From positions 1,461,555 through 1,525,554 of the forward strand of contig CM034596.1 of assembly GCA_020091685.1 (NCBI GenBank): a DNA stretch of 64,000 nucleotides, in the 5' to 3' direction. Positions 48,841 through 60,188 of the stretch are shown one piece after another. The notes beneath the pieces are model-generated. The model was not told where the DNA came from. It saw only the letters and a program-made list of their open reading frames with translations, and made no database searches. This DNA comes from Lutjanus erythropterus (lineage: Eukaryota; Chordata; Actinopteri; Lutjaniformes; Lutjanidae). The translations under genes were made by a program, and so were the position numbers. Numbering within the stretch: position 1 is the stretch's first letter; the number at the start of each line of letters is the position of its first letter.

Positions 48841-49740
48841 AAAAAAGCCAGATGTTTCCACACAGCCCTGGCTCTCTAATGGGATATAAACCAAGCAGCT
48901 TGTGACGAGCCACACAACACTATTGCAGCCAATCAGCAACAGGCGAAGTTCAAACTCGTGCACAGAACAAGGGGAGGAGGAGGGAAGCAAGACTGACTGT
49001 AAACTGACCGACATGTTCACACCAAAAGCAAAGCGAATATTCGCCTTGTGTTACTCACACAAGTGTGTTTATTAACCCCAAACAGGCAGCCGTAAACTAA
49101 TCTCCAGGCAGTCAACATGGACAGAGAGTCTAATTAGCTTACTGTAATTAGCCAAACACTGTTAGCTTGTACATGGGTCACTGCTGCAAACAGGTTGAGA
49201 AACAAGACTGAAGATAAATCCATGTTTTAATCCCGAAAGTTTAAAAACAAACTCTAAGCTCTCCTCTCACTGGTAAACAGGTCAGCAACTCTGTGGTGTT
49301 TGAAAGACAAAAGAAATGTAAAGATGTTTAAGATGAGAAACATGTACTGTTATACTCCTCTGTTTGTTGCTGCTGCAGATAGGTTGAGAAGCAGGAAAAA
49401 AGATAAATCCACTTTTCAATCCCAAAAGTTTGAGTCTCTGAGCTTCCCTTCTGCCAGTAAGGAGTTGGCATCTGGTCTGCTCTCTCCCCTAAAGCTCCTC
49501 GGCTCTCAGCAGCTGTCTGTTGGCTCTGTGCCTCAGCTCTGCCCCAGTCCTCTCCACACTTATATTTTCATAGCTATAATCTATTACTTCCTCTCACTGA
49601 GGTCACTGGTAACTTCGGGCTGCAGACATGCTGGATTCAGCCATATTACTCAGTTGTTGCTCTTGCTTCCTTGCAATGCATGTTCATGAATTTGAGGGGA
49701 GGAGCTTCTGAAGGAGCACTGAACGGAGGGGTGCGTTTGT
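48730..49740. repeat. Interspersed repeat with internal duplication and a GT tract
   Basis: Contains (GT)n at 48804-48838 and a direct duplication: 49181-49242 and 49368-49431 share CTGCTGCA, AGGTTGAGAA, AAGATAAATCCA, TCAATCCC or TTAATCCC, and AAGTTT. The part at 49460-49560 (CTAAAGCTCCTCGG, CAGCAGCTGTCTGT, CCTCTCCACACTT) recurs diverged at 11085-11155 in igfbp2 intron 3. Confidence 0.6.
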
Positions 49741-49824
49741 TTCGAAGCAGTGATCAAATATCAACTATCTTTCTCCAAAGTGACTCATCCCACGTTTAAC
49801 TTCTTGGAAGAGTTGGTTGACCTT

Positions 49825-50065
49825 CATCATCATGGTGACAAAAAGGTTTAGGTAGCAAAACTGCTTGGTTAGGTTAAGAAAAAGATGGTTCAGTCATGGA
49901 TTAGGTTAATATAAGAATGGTCCGTTACGTAAGTCACATGACACAAGTAACATTATGTAACTTAAAACTTCAGATGACCTCCTGGGTGAAAGTCCTGTTT
50001 GTTTGACCTATCCAACCATCACCTACATACACAAACTTTCTCACTCTTTATGGTATGTCACCTGA
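49825..50065. repeat. Interspersed repeat, 'tacttggttaggtt' family, copy 1
   Basis: AAAGGTTTAGGTAGCAAAAC, TGCTTGGTTAGGTTAAG, GTTACGTAAGTCACATGACA, CAAGTAACATTATG. The copy at 57740-57960 has the same order. Confidence 0.65.
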
Positions 50066-51896
50066 TTTTTTTTAATTGGAAGGACTGGCGTTATGCACCA
50101 GTCTCACTCTAAATACACATACTTTCAATTTGTCACCACCCTCACAGATGCGCACATTACCCCTGAGCAGCTGAAAGATACACACCAGACTTTTCAAATT
50201 ACTTAAATGTACACCCATCTATGGCTGTATGAGATGCCCCAGGCTGGCTGGCCAGATGGATGGCTCAAACAGACACAGACAACATGCAACTTTTGTCACG
50301 CGAGTTGCGTCTCGCAAGTCACGTCAGTGACATCACTTGAAGTACATAATGAAACATAGTTATTGCTATGGCTGCCCCAACAAAAGAGATTCCTAGTTGT
50401 CCAGTGGTCATCACTTCAAGCCATTAGACAACTCACTGTTTCTGATATTAATTTAATTATTTAAATATATTTTAGGCACAAAATGAGATACCAGATAACT
50501 GCTAACAGATAATAACTCTGAATATGTCATAATGACTAGCAAGGAGACTGAACATTTAGTCAATTTATTGGAATGCAGTATAACCTCACACAAGTTTTGT
50601 TCAAAAGACTGGAATTTCTAACTTCACAAAATAAATACTCATGGACTTAACAACACAACGAATTACGTATACTTACAAATTAACTCGCTATGTTACACAC
50701 TCTTATAAAGGTTGTTTGCCCATGTCTGATATAGCTGCTAAAGGGACAGTATGAGATGCTTGAGGAGAATGGGCTGGGTTCTGAATGTTTGACTTTCTGT
50801 TTGTTCAAGGCATTTCTCCACCTTTCGCTCAGTGCATCAGCAGAAACTATCTAAAGTAAAAATTAGTCGTAAACTAAAATAAGAATCACCACAACATATA
50901 AACATTGACATCTAATATATCTATGAGATACCACCACGCAGGCTTGCTGACATTGAGGCCTCTTGGTTCAAGCGTCTCTGGGGAGCTGTGTGTGGAACAT
51001 GTCTTTGGGTAGCATGGGAACAGCCGGGCTCAGTCTGGGAAAGGAAGCAGGCTGTCCATTGCTGTTGCACAATCCAATTAGCTCTGAGTTGCACCGATAA
51101 GAAACTGGACGAGATCACACAGAGGCTTTTTGTGACCAGTTGTGCATCTGTTAGTTGGCTGGTAAACGATTTGAAGCATCTTCAGCACAGGTTCTAATCA
51201 AGGCTTTTCCCAGGGATCCACAAGGAAAAAAATGCTGCTTGGGGTATGTGCGTATACACTGTTTTTTCTTTGCTTATCAGTTTTTGCTTTTATGATTTTA
51301 AACCTGCTTTATTTAACTGACATGCAGCTGATACATCAGCTATTGAGTGTGATAACTATGCTTTTATTTTATTTAATATATAAAAGATAATTATTGTATG
51401 CATTTTATCAGTCTTGAAATTTTAATATGGGAAACTAACTCTCCAATTTCAGAACTTACATTTGTTTCATACATATGCAGACATTACATGTGTGCATATA
51501 TATTAAAAAAAAAAAAAAAAAAGAAACAAACAAAATACAACCCCCCTCTCGCTGCATTCCCTGGTAACATCTGTTTTCAGTGTCTGCCTCCCACGAGATA
51601 AATTCATTAATTTGTGGGAATGTCCAGGAAACAGATGGCCATCACGTCTGTCTCATACAGATCTAGTTGTTTTATTTACTTTTTTTTTCTTTTCAAAATG
51701 TGTAGCTGGACTTGAGTTGAACATCCTGCTTGGAAAGCAATAGAACTCGGTAAATGTAAGAGTAGATTGAAGCAGTGAGTAAGCATTTCCTTTGAAAGGG
51801 TCTGGTTTTTCTCTCACTCTAGATTTTTATAAAATTATGAATCATCTCTCTGGAAAGAAAATATGTGTATAGAGGTCATGTATCACCTTTCTGACA
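50066..51896. other. Intergenic, no feature seen
   Basis: AT-rich, with a poly-A run at 51504-51523. No coding signal. Confidence 0.5.
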
Positions 51897-52660
51897 GAGG
51901 TGGGAAGTAACTAAGCACAAATTCTTAGTTATTCTACTTAAGTAGAGTTTTTAGTTTAGAGTTTTGTCTGTACTTTACTGGAGCATTTACTTTTTACTTT
52001 GACTCCCTACATTTTAACACAAATGTCTGTATGTTCTACTCCTTACATTTTCAAAACAGGCTTGTTGCTTTAGTTTTTATGCATTTGAGCTGAATATTTA
52101 TTTTGCATAATTGCATGCTGCTTTCCCGATGTCAAGAGCAATTTCAGCCTAAATGGATGAGACAATAACACATAGAAAACACAATTTCTTAGTGCATCCA
52201 TCAGTACATATCATGCACAACAGCACCTAACAAGATGAAAACAATGTAAAGGATGTACCAAGATGTAACCCTAATCCTAACCCCAGACAAAACCAATGTA
52301 AAAGACCTATCAAGACAAAACAATGAAACAAGCCAAAACAACATAACAGGACGAAAACAACATAAGACATAACAAGCTGAAAACCTTGTAAAAAGACAAA
52401 AATGATGTGAAAGATGTAACAAGACAGAAATGACATAAAAGACATAACAAGGGTGCATTGGTAGCTCAGTTTGTAGATCACGCACCCCACATATTGAGGC
52501 TGTGACTCCTCTGCAGTGGCTGTGGGTTCAATCCCAGACTGCAGAATCTGCTGCAAGTCATCCCTCTTTCCCCACCCCTTTCCTGTCATATATTCAGCTG
52601 TTCTATCTCCCTGCCTCCTAAAAAAAAGACATAAAAGACAAAAATGATGAAAAAGCCATG
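51897..52660. repeat. Interspersed repeat with degenerate 'gatgtaacaagacaaaa' units, copy 2
   Basis: Starts GAGGTGGGAAGTAACTAAGC, TTCTACTTAAGTAGAG, like 10524. From 52220 it is a degenerate tandem array of units such as AAGACATAACAAGCTGAAAA. A SINE has inserted into the array at 52448-52623. The long minus-strand frame across this stretch (52227-52727) is an artefact of the array and the SINE. Confidence 0.65.
52448..52623 (+). mobile_element. tRNA-derived SINE
   Basis: CAAGGGTGCATTGGTAGCTC, AGTTTGTAGATCACGCACCC is a decayed A box and GTGGGTTCAATCCCAGAC keeps a good B box (GGTTCAATCC). The body CTGCAAGTCATCCCTCTTTC, CCACCCCTTTCCTGTCATAT and CTCCCTGCCTCCT follows, ending in A-rich sequence. 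AAAAGACATAA occurs at both edges (52437-52447 and 52624-52634), a likely 11-base target duplication, although the host array contains similar words. Confidence 0.85.
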
Positions 52661-53061
52661 TTTCTTTCATTTTACTTGAATGAAGAAGTTGACCATTACT
52701 TCTGCTTTTTGTCATTGTTATACACAATTATTATCTGTACTTCATCTTGAGTACAGAATCTGTGTACTTTGGCCAGCTCAGCTTTTTGATTCAGTCATGT
52801 GTTTAATCAAAGCACTGTCTTGCACAGTATCACAAATGTGCAGGAGGATCACAAATTAAGGAAATTAAGTATGTACTTACAGAGAAAGCAGAGGACTCCA
52901 CTGGGCCATGTATCTTATCTTCATTAGGTATGCATGTAAAAAAGATTACTCAGGCCTACTGTGCAGAATACTGTATAAAAAATCCTATCCTGTGACATAT
53001 TGGTGGACGTCATTTTGTATAAATATGATCATTAATTTATTTAAATACCTTTTTTTAATAG

Positions 53062-53107
53062 ATGGTGTGGAGGGCATACTTGCTTGGACTCTTGTTCATC
53101 TGGACAG
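53062..53107 (+). CDS. ramp1: RAMP exon 1: signal peptide
   Basis: Encodes MVWRAYLLGLLFIWT plus one base, then the donor ACAG|GTAAGA at 53108. The codon just before the ATG is TAG, so no upstream extension is possible in unspliced sequence. That TAG follows a run of seven T's, so TTTTTTTAATAG could itself be a splice acceptor with the 5' UTR on an earlier exon. The phase (1) matches exon 2. Confidence 0.8.
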
Positions 53108-56100
53108 GTAAGACAGATGTTGTCAGGTATTTCATTGAGTGGTTTTAAATTTAAATGATCATTAACCAAAAGTCATCATCATTATAATATTAAAGGTTAA
53201 AAAATAGATATACATCTGTGATACACCATCCAACAATTGACAATACTGGTGTTTTTCAATCCAACAGCAACCAGCAAAGGGGAGAGGGGAAAAACAAAGG
53301 TTTTGGAAAATAATGATATAAGCCAGGGCTGTTAAACATATGGCACACCAGCCACGAGAGACCTGCTGAAGGGTTCAGTCCGGTTCACTAGATCACGTGC
53401 TGTCCTAATAAGACTGGCAGGTCCTGTATTAGATAAATACCATGTCCTTACGTAGTTACATGACACCATGGCCATATTGTGATTTCAATAAAATTGTGAT
53501 TGATCGTGTAGCCGTGATACATATCCAAAAAAACGTAACATTAACAAACATGGGACAGATTATGAAGCATGACAAAATCTTAGCAATTCTTGTTAGTCTT
53601 CATTTTTAAAGCAGTTTCCAGCAAGTGACCCCAGAGGCCTGTCTATAGGCCTTAAAATTGCTTGCTTTTAACATTCTGAGTTTTACAAGCAGCATCCCTG
53701 TTTTAAGGCTGTGGAAAATCTATAGAGTTGTGGTCAGAATTCTGCAGACACAGATTCCTTTTTGGCTTGTAAAAGATATTAGAGATATTATTTAATTTAT
53801 TGACAACATATATAACAGACATTAAGCAACAATGTCTGTCTATGATCATGGCTCTTTGGCTTGAGTTGTGTGCAGAATTTGAACTTACACAACTGTACAC
53901 AAACTTACACTAAATGTTTGTTTTCCCCAGGAATGGCTGCAAAATTTGTTGCTCCACCATGTAACCGGCACATGTTTGATAGCAATGTTGACAAGTGCCT
54001 GTCAAACTTCAGCAGCAGCATGGTGACAAGTGGCTATCAGGACAGGTGCCCATGGCCGGGCGTAAAAGGGTAAATTTTATCTACAGTTTCTTTTTGTCAG
54101 TGAAATGCCTGGATGGTTCCTAGCATCATGACATGAACACAGATCATCACAAATCTGCACCCAAAGACAGATGGAGTATGATTATCTATTGACAATAGTC
54201 AATCAAGCAATTAATTTGCTCATGATTACATCAGACTGACGCTATTTTTAGCAATAATTCGAATGTATGTTACCTTGTACATGGTGACATAGTTTAGTAA
54301 TTGATGTTACACAGCAGCGTCTGTGCTGGAGGGTGTGTCAAGGATAAAATATGAGCTACTTTTGCTAAAATCAAAGTTAGAAAATCAGTAATGATGAGGC
54401 CTGAAAATCAAACATCTTCAAAAAAAACCAAAACAAAACAAAAAAAACCCTGTACTTTAATAACTCACCAGTCCATGTTTAAGGGTTTGTATCGTCGTAC
54501 TGTAGCAGCCTGGTGTAGTTTTCAGGTGATTTAATAAAGGTAAACACAGTTACCAGCTGTGTTAACAGCATTGCGCTCTGGCGCATCACTTCTCAGAGGC
54601 TGCAGATTTATCAGCATATCATAGTCTGAGTGTGGTCTTCTCATCACTCCAGTGTTTCATAGACATAGGCGTTTTAGACATATTGCATATTATGGTTCTA
54701 ATGTCATATTAAAGGACTCAAAATCATAGCCAAAAAAGACTTGATCAGAACATACTCACTTAAATGCTAAGTTGTGTGTGATTAGCTAACACAAGTTATT
54801 AGAAATGCACATTGCCATCTGTGAGTCTGTGTTAATGTTGTTGCTGTCCGGGCTCTACCGTGTTGAGCTCTGGGACAACTTCCTGCAACACATGTATGCC
54901 AAGGCTCAGAGAGTGAAAACACAGGAAGGCTGGATAAAATGATAAGTCTTTACTTTTCAGTGAGGATATATGACCTTTAGTCATAGGAAAGTCAGATACT
55001 TTCCTGTTTCCTGGCTACATTTGGTGCTGGTCAAAGTTTCAGCTAATTACTCAACTTTTGATGAAAAAGTGCTCGACTGTTGCTCCTGGGTTCATATTTC
55101 CAGACAGCAGTTGTTTGTGGAGACTTTCAGTCATGCCGTGCTACCTACAGTAGACTTTAATTATGACTGTAATAATCCATATTTTACTGTTAACATGGTT
55201 TGGAGCTGAACTTCCATAGACCTCAGATGGTATTTGGGTGGAGTGTCCATCATCACAAGGAGCCCAGCTTGTTGATCAGGCTTCCAACTGTCAGGCAGGA
55301 CTCAACCTCAGTGGACGTTTTCCACACTAAAGCCCTGTAGTGACAAGTGTTCACATGATTTATGTTGCTTTAGTGAGGCTATGGTTGCTTCCCCACCCAG
55401 AGGACGTGCCATATCAAAACTTAACAGTGAAATGCAAGCTGCCTCCTAAACATCAGTGGGTTATTTCTCCATTTATAAAAAGGCCGGGGCGAGATATTTT
55501 TGGCTCGCTTTTGCATTATCTCAAAATCAAAATCTCTAAATCATATTGGTACATTAGAGACCTCTTTCAAAACCATGCTTTAGCTCAGTGGTTCCCAAAC
55601 TTTTCAAACCAGGGTACCCCTTCACAGAGATTGTTTCATTAATTCCACCGATACCCTGACAGATGCTGCTTCAGACTGCTGGGAACCTGGAAAACTCAAG
55701 TGGTGAAAAGTGTGTTCAATTACTGTGACTTGTGGTAACCTGGAGCTGTCATGACGTCCTTCTTGGCTGTGGCATTTTGGACTGGGTTTTTAACTAGGCA
55801 TAGATCGATGCCACTTTTTCATGCCTGATACAGCTACTGCCAATGCCAAGACCAATCTGATACCATATTTTCCCCTCTCTCAATTTTGTCCTGCTTTTGT
55901 TTGGCCTCGCTGCCTTGGTTTTTAGTTGTTATAGGTATTAGGGGTAAACAAGTAGTGTCGCTAAGTGTTCCTGCGACAGACGAAAACTCACCAAAATTTG
56001 CAGATGGGTTGCAAATTCCACCCACTACTTAGGGAAAAAGACACTAATTGACCTCAAGATGGTATGGTAATAATTAAGTTTATGTTTGTGCAATCATCTC

Positions 56101-57401
56101 GAAAACTGCCTGGCATCGACTCAAAATTCTTTTGTCATTTTAATCATTCAATTCATCTTTTCTTTATTAGCCTCCTGCTTTAAAAATGTCAGCTTTTATG
56201 ACTTTGTCTCAGTTTGATCCAAATCATATTTTTGCAAAGTCATTCCAGACTGCTGGGCCAATCAACTTGAAAATGAGTTAGCGCCATCTACAAACTTTGC
56301 TGATCTAAAGTTATTAAAATAATTTCAATTCGTCAATCTATTTGGATTTTATGAGCCAATCAATTTCCTTTCTGTTGATCAAACATCACCAAAATATGTG
56401 ACAAAACACCTGAAACCAGCTGAATGATGTGATTTTTTTTTTTCAGAATTTTATTACAAACATTTTGATTGTTGAAAGCATTTTAAGTTTAAACAGACAT
56501 AAACTGATGTGATCGCCTCAAGATGTAAGAAGTTGTGCTGAAGAAGTCTCTGTGGCTTGAAGTTTAGTTTCTCTTCTGTGTCGCTGTTTGTACTTTAAAG
56601 TTACTACTGATGAAAAACCCAACATTTCCTGATTTTTGTGCCTCAAAATAAAAGCTTTTAGATAACAAAATAGTGGGGGGACTTCTATTGTGAAGAATTT
56701 ATACGAAGGAAAGTCGCTTGACAAAATACAAGTGAATACAGACTTTCAAGTGCAACAAGTGTTCATTGCCTCTGCCAAAAAGTGGTGAAAAATAGCATGC
56801 GCACGTGGATGTGATGTTTACATCACTGTCAATTGGGGTTGGAGATGATAAATACCCACGGTTACTGCAGAGTTATTTGACCCAGGACTTAGGAGTGAAT
56901 GCCGATTGTCCCCTTTGCCACTGAAGAAAAAAGCCAGATGTTGGTGGGTATTTTTTCAAGTGTTGCGCAATAAATGAAACCTAAATGCAGGAATAATGTG
57001 CACTGAGCCCTTGACTAAACTTACCTTTTCAAGTAAGTTTGGTTAGGTGAGTTAGTGAGATCTGATTCTCAGGATGGAGATTAATATTAATTCCCACAAC
57101 CTCATAATGGATTTGATTTGTCCTCTGTCTTGTTCTCTTCCTCTGCAGCATCTACAACCAGCTGAAGCGCTGCGTAGATGACTGGGCAAATGTGTCTTGG
57201 TGCAGGGGTACAGGATTTCTGGTCGATGACATCTTCTTGAGGGTCCACGCCACATACTTTTCGGGCTGTGGACAGGTCCAGGACCCTCCACTCTTCACTC
57301 TCAGTATGTTAATAGCACCTGTTATCATTGCCACTCTGTTCCTGCCACTTCTGTGTGTCACTCTCACCACCTGGAACACGGAGAAGCCCAGCAGACTCTG
57401 A
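53062..57401 (+). CDS. ramp1: Receptor activity-modifying protein, RAMP1/RAMP3 type, whole gene (3 coding exons)
   Basis: Single-span accessory protein that escorts calcitonin-receptor-like receptors to the cell surface and sets their ligand choice. Exons are 53062-53107, 53931-54069 and 57149-57401, phases 1 and 2, giving 145 residues against 148 for human RAMP1 and RAMP3. Residues 1 to about 18 form a signal peptide. Six ectodomain cysteines (26, 38, 55, 70, 80, 102) have spacing 12-17-15-10-22; human RAMP1 has 13-17-15-10-22. This excludes RAMP2, which has four. FLRVHATYFSGC and QDPP match the RAMP core, and residues 113-136 are the membrane span. Two N-glycosylation sequons (41 NFS, 76 NVS) and an acidic residue at the human position 74 recall RAMP3. 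Human linkage with IGFBP2 favours RAMP1. The family is firm; the exact paralogue is not. Confidence 0.9.
53108..53930. other. RAMP intron 1 with a hAT-like end fragment
   Basis: 823-base intron. At 53328-53420, CCAGGGCTGTTAAACATATG and GGTTCAGTCCGG resemble hAT-type ends ('caggggtgtcaaacatacgg...gtccaatccgg'). Confidence 0.55.
53931..54069 (+). CDS. ramp1: RAMP exon 2: first half of the ectodomain
   Basis: The acceptor is TTTTCCCCAG and the donor AAAGG|GTAAAT at 54070. It enters in phase 1 (GGA ATG GCT) and leaves in phase 2. It carries cysteines 26, 38 and 55 and the sequon NFS at 41. The exon ends just before IYNQLKRC, matching where mammalian RAMP genes split between the WCDW-like segment and the helix that follows. 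Confidence 0.88.
54070..57148. other. RAMP intron 2
   Basis: 3.1-kb intron. At 55585-55625, CTCAGTGGTTCCCAAACTTT and CCAGGGTACCCC resemble another hAT-type end. The rest has no coding signal; short frames at 54970-55209 and 55340-55642 are unsupported. Confidence 0.55.
57149..57401 (+). CDS. ramp1: RAMP exon 3: second half of the ectodomain, membrane span, tail
   Basis: The acceptor is TCTTCCTCTGCAG at 57148 and the stop TGA is at 57399-57401. It reads IYNQLKRC, then cysteines 80 and 102 bracketing VDDIFLRVHATYFSG, then QDPP, a hydrophobic span starting LSMLIAPVIIATLF and ending near W137, and an 8-residue tail, NTEKPSRL. The mammalian RSKRT-type tail and the RAMP3 C-terminal TLL are absent. 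Confidence 0.92.
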
Positions 57402-57739
57402 TGTGCCGAGCTGACTGGGAAATTGCAGCATTTTTTTCAGCCTGAGACTTATTCTCATTATTGTGGCAGTTCTGACAATGGAGGTCATGCTAATTTTGCA
57501 TTTGCCACCTCTGGCACAGATAAATCAGGAAATATGGAAAGCAAAACAAAACAACATGTTGTCGCTGTTCAATGACAAACACTGTCAGCTTCTCAGGAGC
57601 TAAGGAAGACAGTAATATTTTCAGCTTGGTACAATACATTTTTCAGATTATCCAGAGGTTTTGTTAATAGTTTGTGTTTCAGCTCATAAAAGAGCATTCC
57701 CTGTGTTTCAGTGAACTCGTGATCAGCACTGTGAAAGGG

Positions 57740-57960
57740 TCACAGTTTGGGAAGGTTTAGGCACTAAAGCTACTTGGTTAGGTTTAGGATAAAAACTTGT
57801 TTGGGGTAACCGTGACAAAAGTTATGTATCACTGAAGTGACTGACAACACGAAAGTCATGTGACATATGTAACTCACTTGTCACATATTGCATCACCAGT
57901 TTCTTGCAAATACACAGCCCTATTGACAACTTCTGTCTGCAGTGTATTCTTTGGAAATTC
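57740..57960. repeat. Interspersed repeat, 'tacttggttaggtt' family, copy 2, in the RAMP 3' UTR region
   Basis: GGAAGGTTTAGGCACTAAAG, CTACTTGGTTAGGTTTAGG, AAAGTCATGTGACATATGTA. Same order as 49825-50065. It precedes the candidate polyadenylation signal, so part of the mature 3' UTR may be repeat-derived. Confidence 0.65.
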
Positions 57961-57966
57961 AACGAA

Positions 57967-57972
57967 AATAAA
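57967..57972 (+). promoter_or_regulatory. Candidate polyadenylation signal of the RAMP gene
   Basis: AATAAA, the first perfect hexamer I saw downstream of the stop at 57401, implying a 3' UTR of roughly 0.6 kb. The interval includes an interspersed repeat (57740-57960), so the real signal could lie elsewhere. Confidence 0.3.
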
Positions 57973-60188
57973 TGTAATGGCCGGTTATCCAGTGGACAAC
58001 TGTGAGCCATTTAACTAGTCAAACCAGAGTAGCCTGGAAATCAGATGAATCTATCAAGCTCATGTTTTCGTTTTCTCTGGCAGATGTCTGCCCCTCACCC
58101 CCTTCCATTCAGACAGAATTCCATGAGCCAAATCCAGATTCAACCTGGTACAGTTTTAAAAAATCATATCTTGTGCTTCACTGTTCTGATCACACTGGAG
58201 GCTCAGGAAACTCAGATCAAACTGTCTAAAAAAGGCTACGCTTTATTTTAGGTAACATTTTGTTGCTCTGATTAGTCCATCCAGTTGCATTCAGGGGTAT
58301 TTTGTGCTGTGGATGGTGATAATGTCCCTCGGAAATTGGAAGTTGTTTGAGCTGCTGTTAGGCTAAAACCAGAGTACACAAAGAACTAAATCAAATTAAA
58401 AGGAAAACACAAAATGGCTAACACCGTAAGCAACACTGATTACTTATTGATCGATGTGCTGAACCAGCATTACTTTAATTCCATCCCATATGAATGCAAA
58501 AAGAAGAGGTATTCTAAGGAGGTAAAACTGAAGTTTATTGGGAAAGCTTTGGGAGGCTTAAGTCCTGATACAATCTTCCTGGAGGCAGTGAGTGCAAAGT
58601 TGGCATGACCTATAGTCAGAGCAGCCACAATTATGAAAACTGCAATTTTTCTATAAATAATTGATATGTTTATACACATAAAAAACACAAACAAACACAT
58701 GCCACTCCACTATTACAATTTCTAAGTACAGATTTTAAATCTGGAATATTCTAATCAAAGTGTCCAATTATGGGTAATATATTGACCAATATTCAATATA
58801 TTCCAAAGGTGAATATTTAATGCCACAGTTGGTGAGGGCAATAAAGACGTAAATAATAAACAATAAACACGGAAAGACTCTGTGCTGCTGCCAGAGGAGC
58901 GCTGACTGAGATTACAACATGCATGGGAATAAATTCCAAAATAATAGATTTGTGTAAATTTCTCACTTTCCCCCTGAAGGTCTGAAAAAGTCACTTGATT
59001 TGTCACTATTCACTTAAATCATATATTAAGTATTTTGGCACAAAAAATAAATAAATAATTTATATATTTATATATTGTCTTTTGCGTCTACTATTAGCAC
59101 AGGTGCTTTGTCGTATACTGGAAACAGTTATGCTCAACAGCGACTAGACACTGATGGACAACAGTCATATTTTAATTTTTTAAAATTATTGCTAGGGCCA
59201 ATTCAGTAGTCCCTGGATATTAGTAAGGACATGTCCCTACTGTCCCTACTCAATTCTACACCGTTAATATATTCATTACTAAAACATTAGATTGCATGAT
59301 GTTGCATGCCTGGCTGATATTCCTTGCAAAGCCATTTATCGTTGTAGTCATTTTCTTCCCCTCAAATGTCAAATGTTCCATATCCTTCAATGGCTGGGTG
59401 TGTCATGAGGTTCTGTAAATCAGCATGCATAAAGCATATCATACATTCTGCAGACAGAAATTCATACTTGACTGTCTGAACGCTTTGCCGTGAATGTCTC
59501 AACTTTCTGGAAGTCATTATTTTGTCATATATGATGAACCCCACCCGTCTGGCACCTATAGCAAGAATAGGAAAACAAAACCTTAACAATGATTTACTGC
59601 ACTGTTTCCCACCGACCTCATTCCAAAAGTACATGTGATACTTGAATAAAATGTATTGTATTGTAATTTTTTAAAGATAAAAACAAGAAGATTCTGTTTG
59701 TATTTGAAACACATAATAAATATTTATTTCAGACAAAAAAAATAATGTTTTACAGTTGTTTGAAAACCTCTTTACATCAATAGCAAGATGGAGTTGCTAT
59801 TTAAGTATCCACACGATGAAGTGTCAGTCACATACTGCATTTCATAATTTGTCATCAGATTAGTATACATCAGAGGATACTTGTATAGACCTCATGAAAA
59901 CTGGCTGTGTGTCATCAAAACAAAGTAAAGCTCCATTTAGCAATGTTTCCAATTTCAGCTTTGAATCTAATGCCTGTAGAGTAAAATGGATGCTAGTTCT
60001 GCCAATTTCACTGTGAATCAACACCCAAATCTGCTGTTGTGATGCGCTGAGTGAGAAAAGTAAACAAGAGGGTAGTGAAGATAGTCAAGGATACAGCAAT
60101 CCAAGAAATTGTACATTACTAGACTCCCATGTTGTTTCTGCTGGATTTTTGACAGGCAATTCATTGCTTGCACATTAACACTTACACC
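57973..60188. other. Downstream of RAMP, no gene accepted
   Basis: AT-rich. A 64-codon plus frame at 58414-58608 and a 90-codon minus frame at 59362-59634 lack recognisable domains or splice context. Confidence 0.5.

Noticed and set aside
19775-52623. tRNA genes at 19775 and 52448
   Set aside because: A and B boxes are recognisable, but the acceptor and anticodon stems do not pair and SINE body sequence follows; these are SINE heads.
52227-52727. 166-codon minus-strand open frame, the longest in the window
   Set aside because: It runs across a degenerate tandem array and a tRNA-derived SINE; the open frame is a by-product of those repeats.
58414-58608. 64-codon plus-strand frame beginning MANTVSNTDYLLIDVLNQHY
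   Set aside because: Coding-like composition but short, isolated, with no domain that I recognise; not strong enough to list as a gene.
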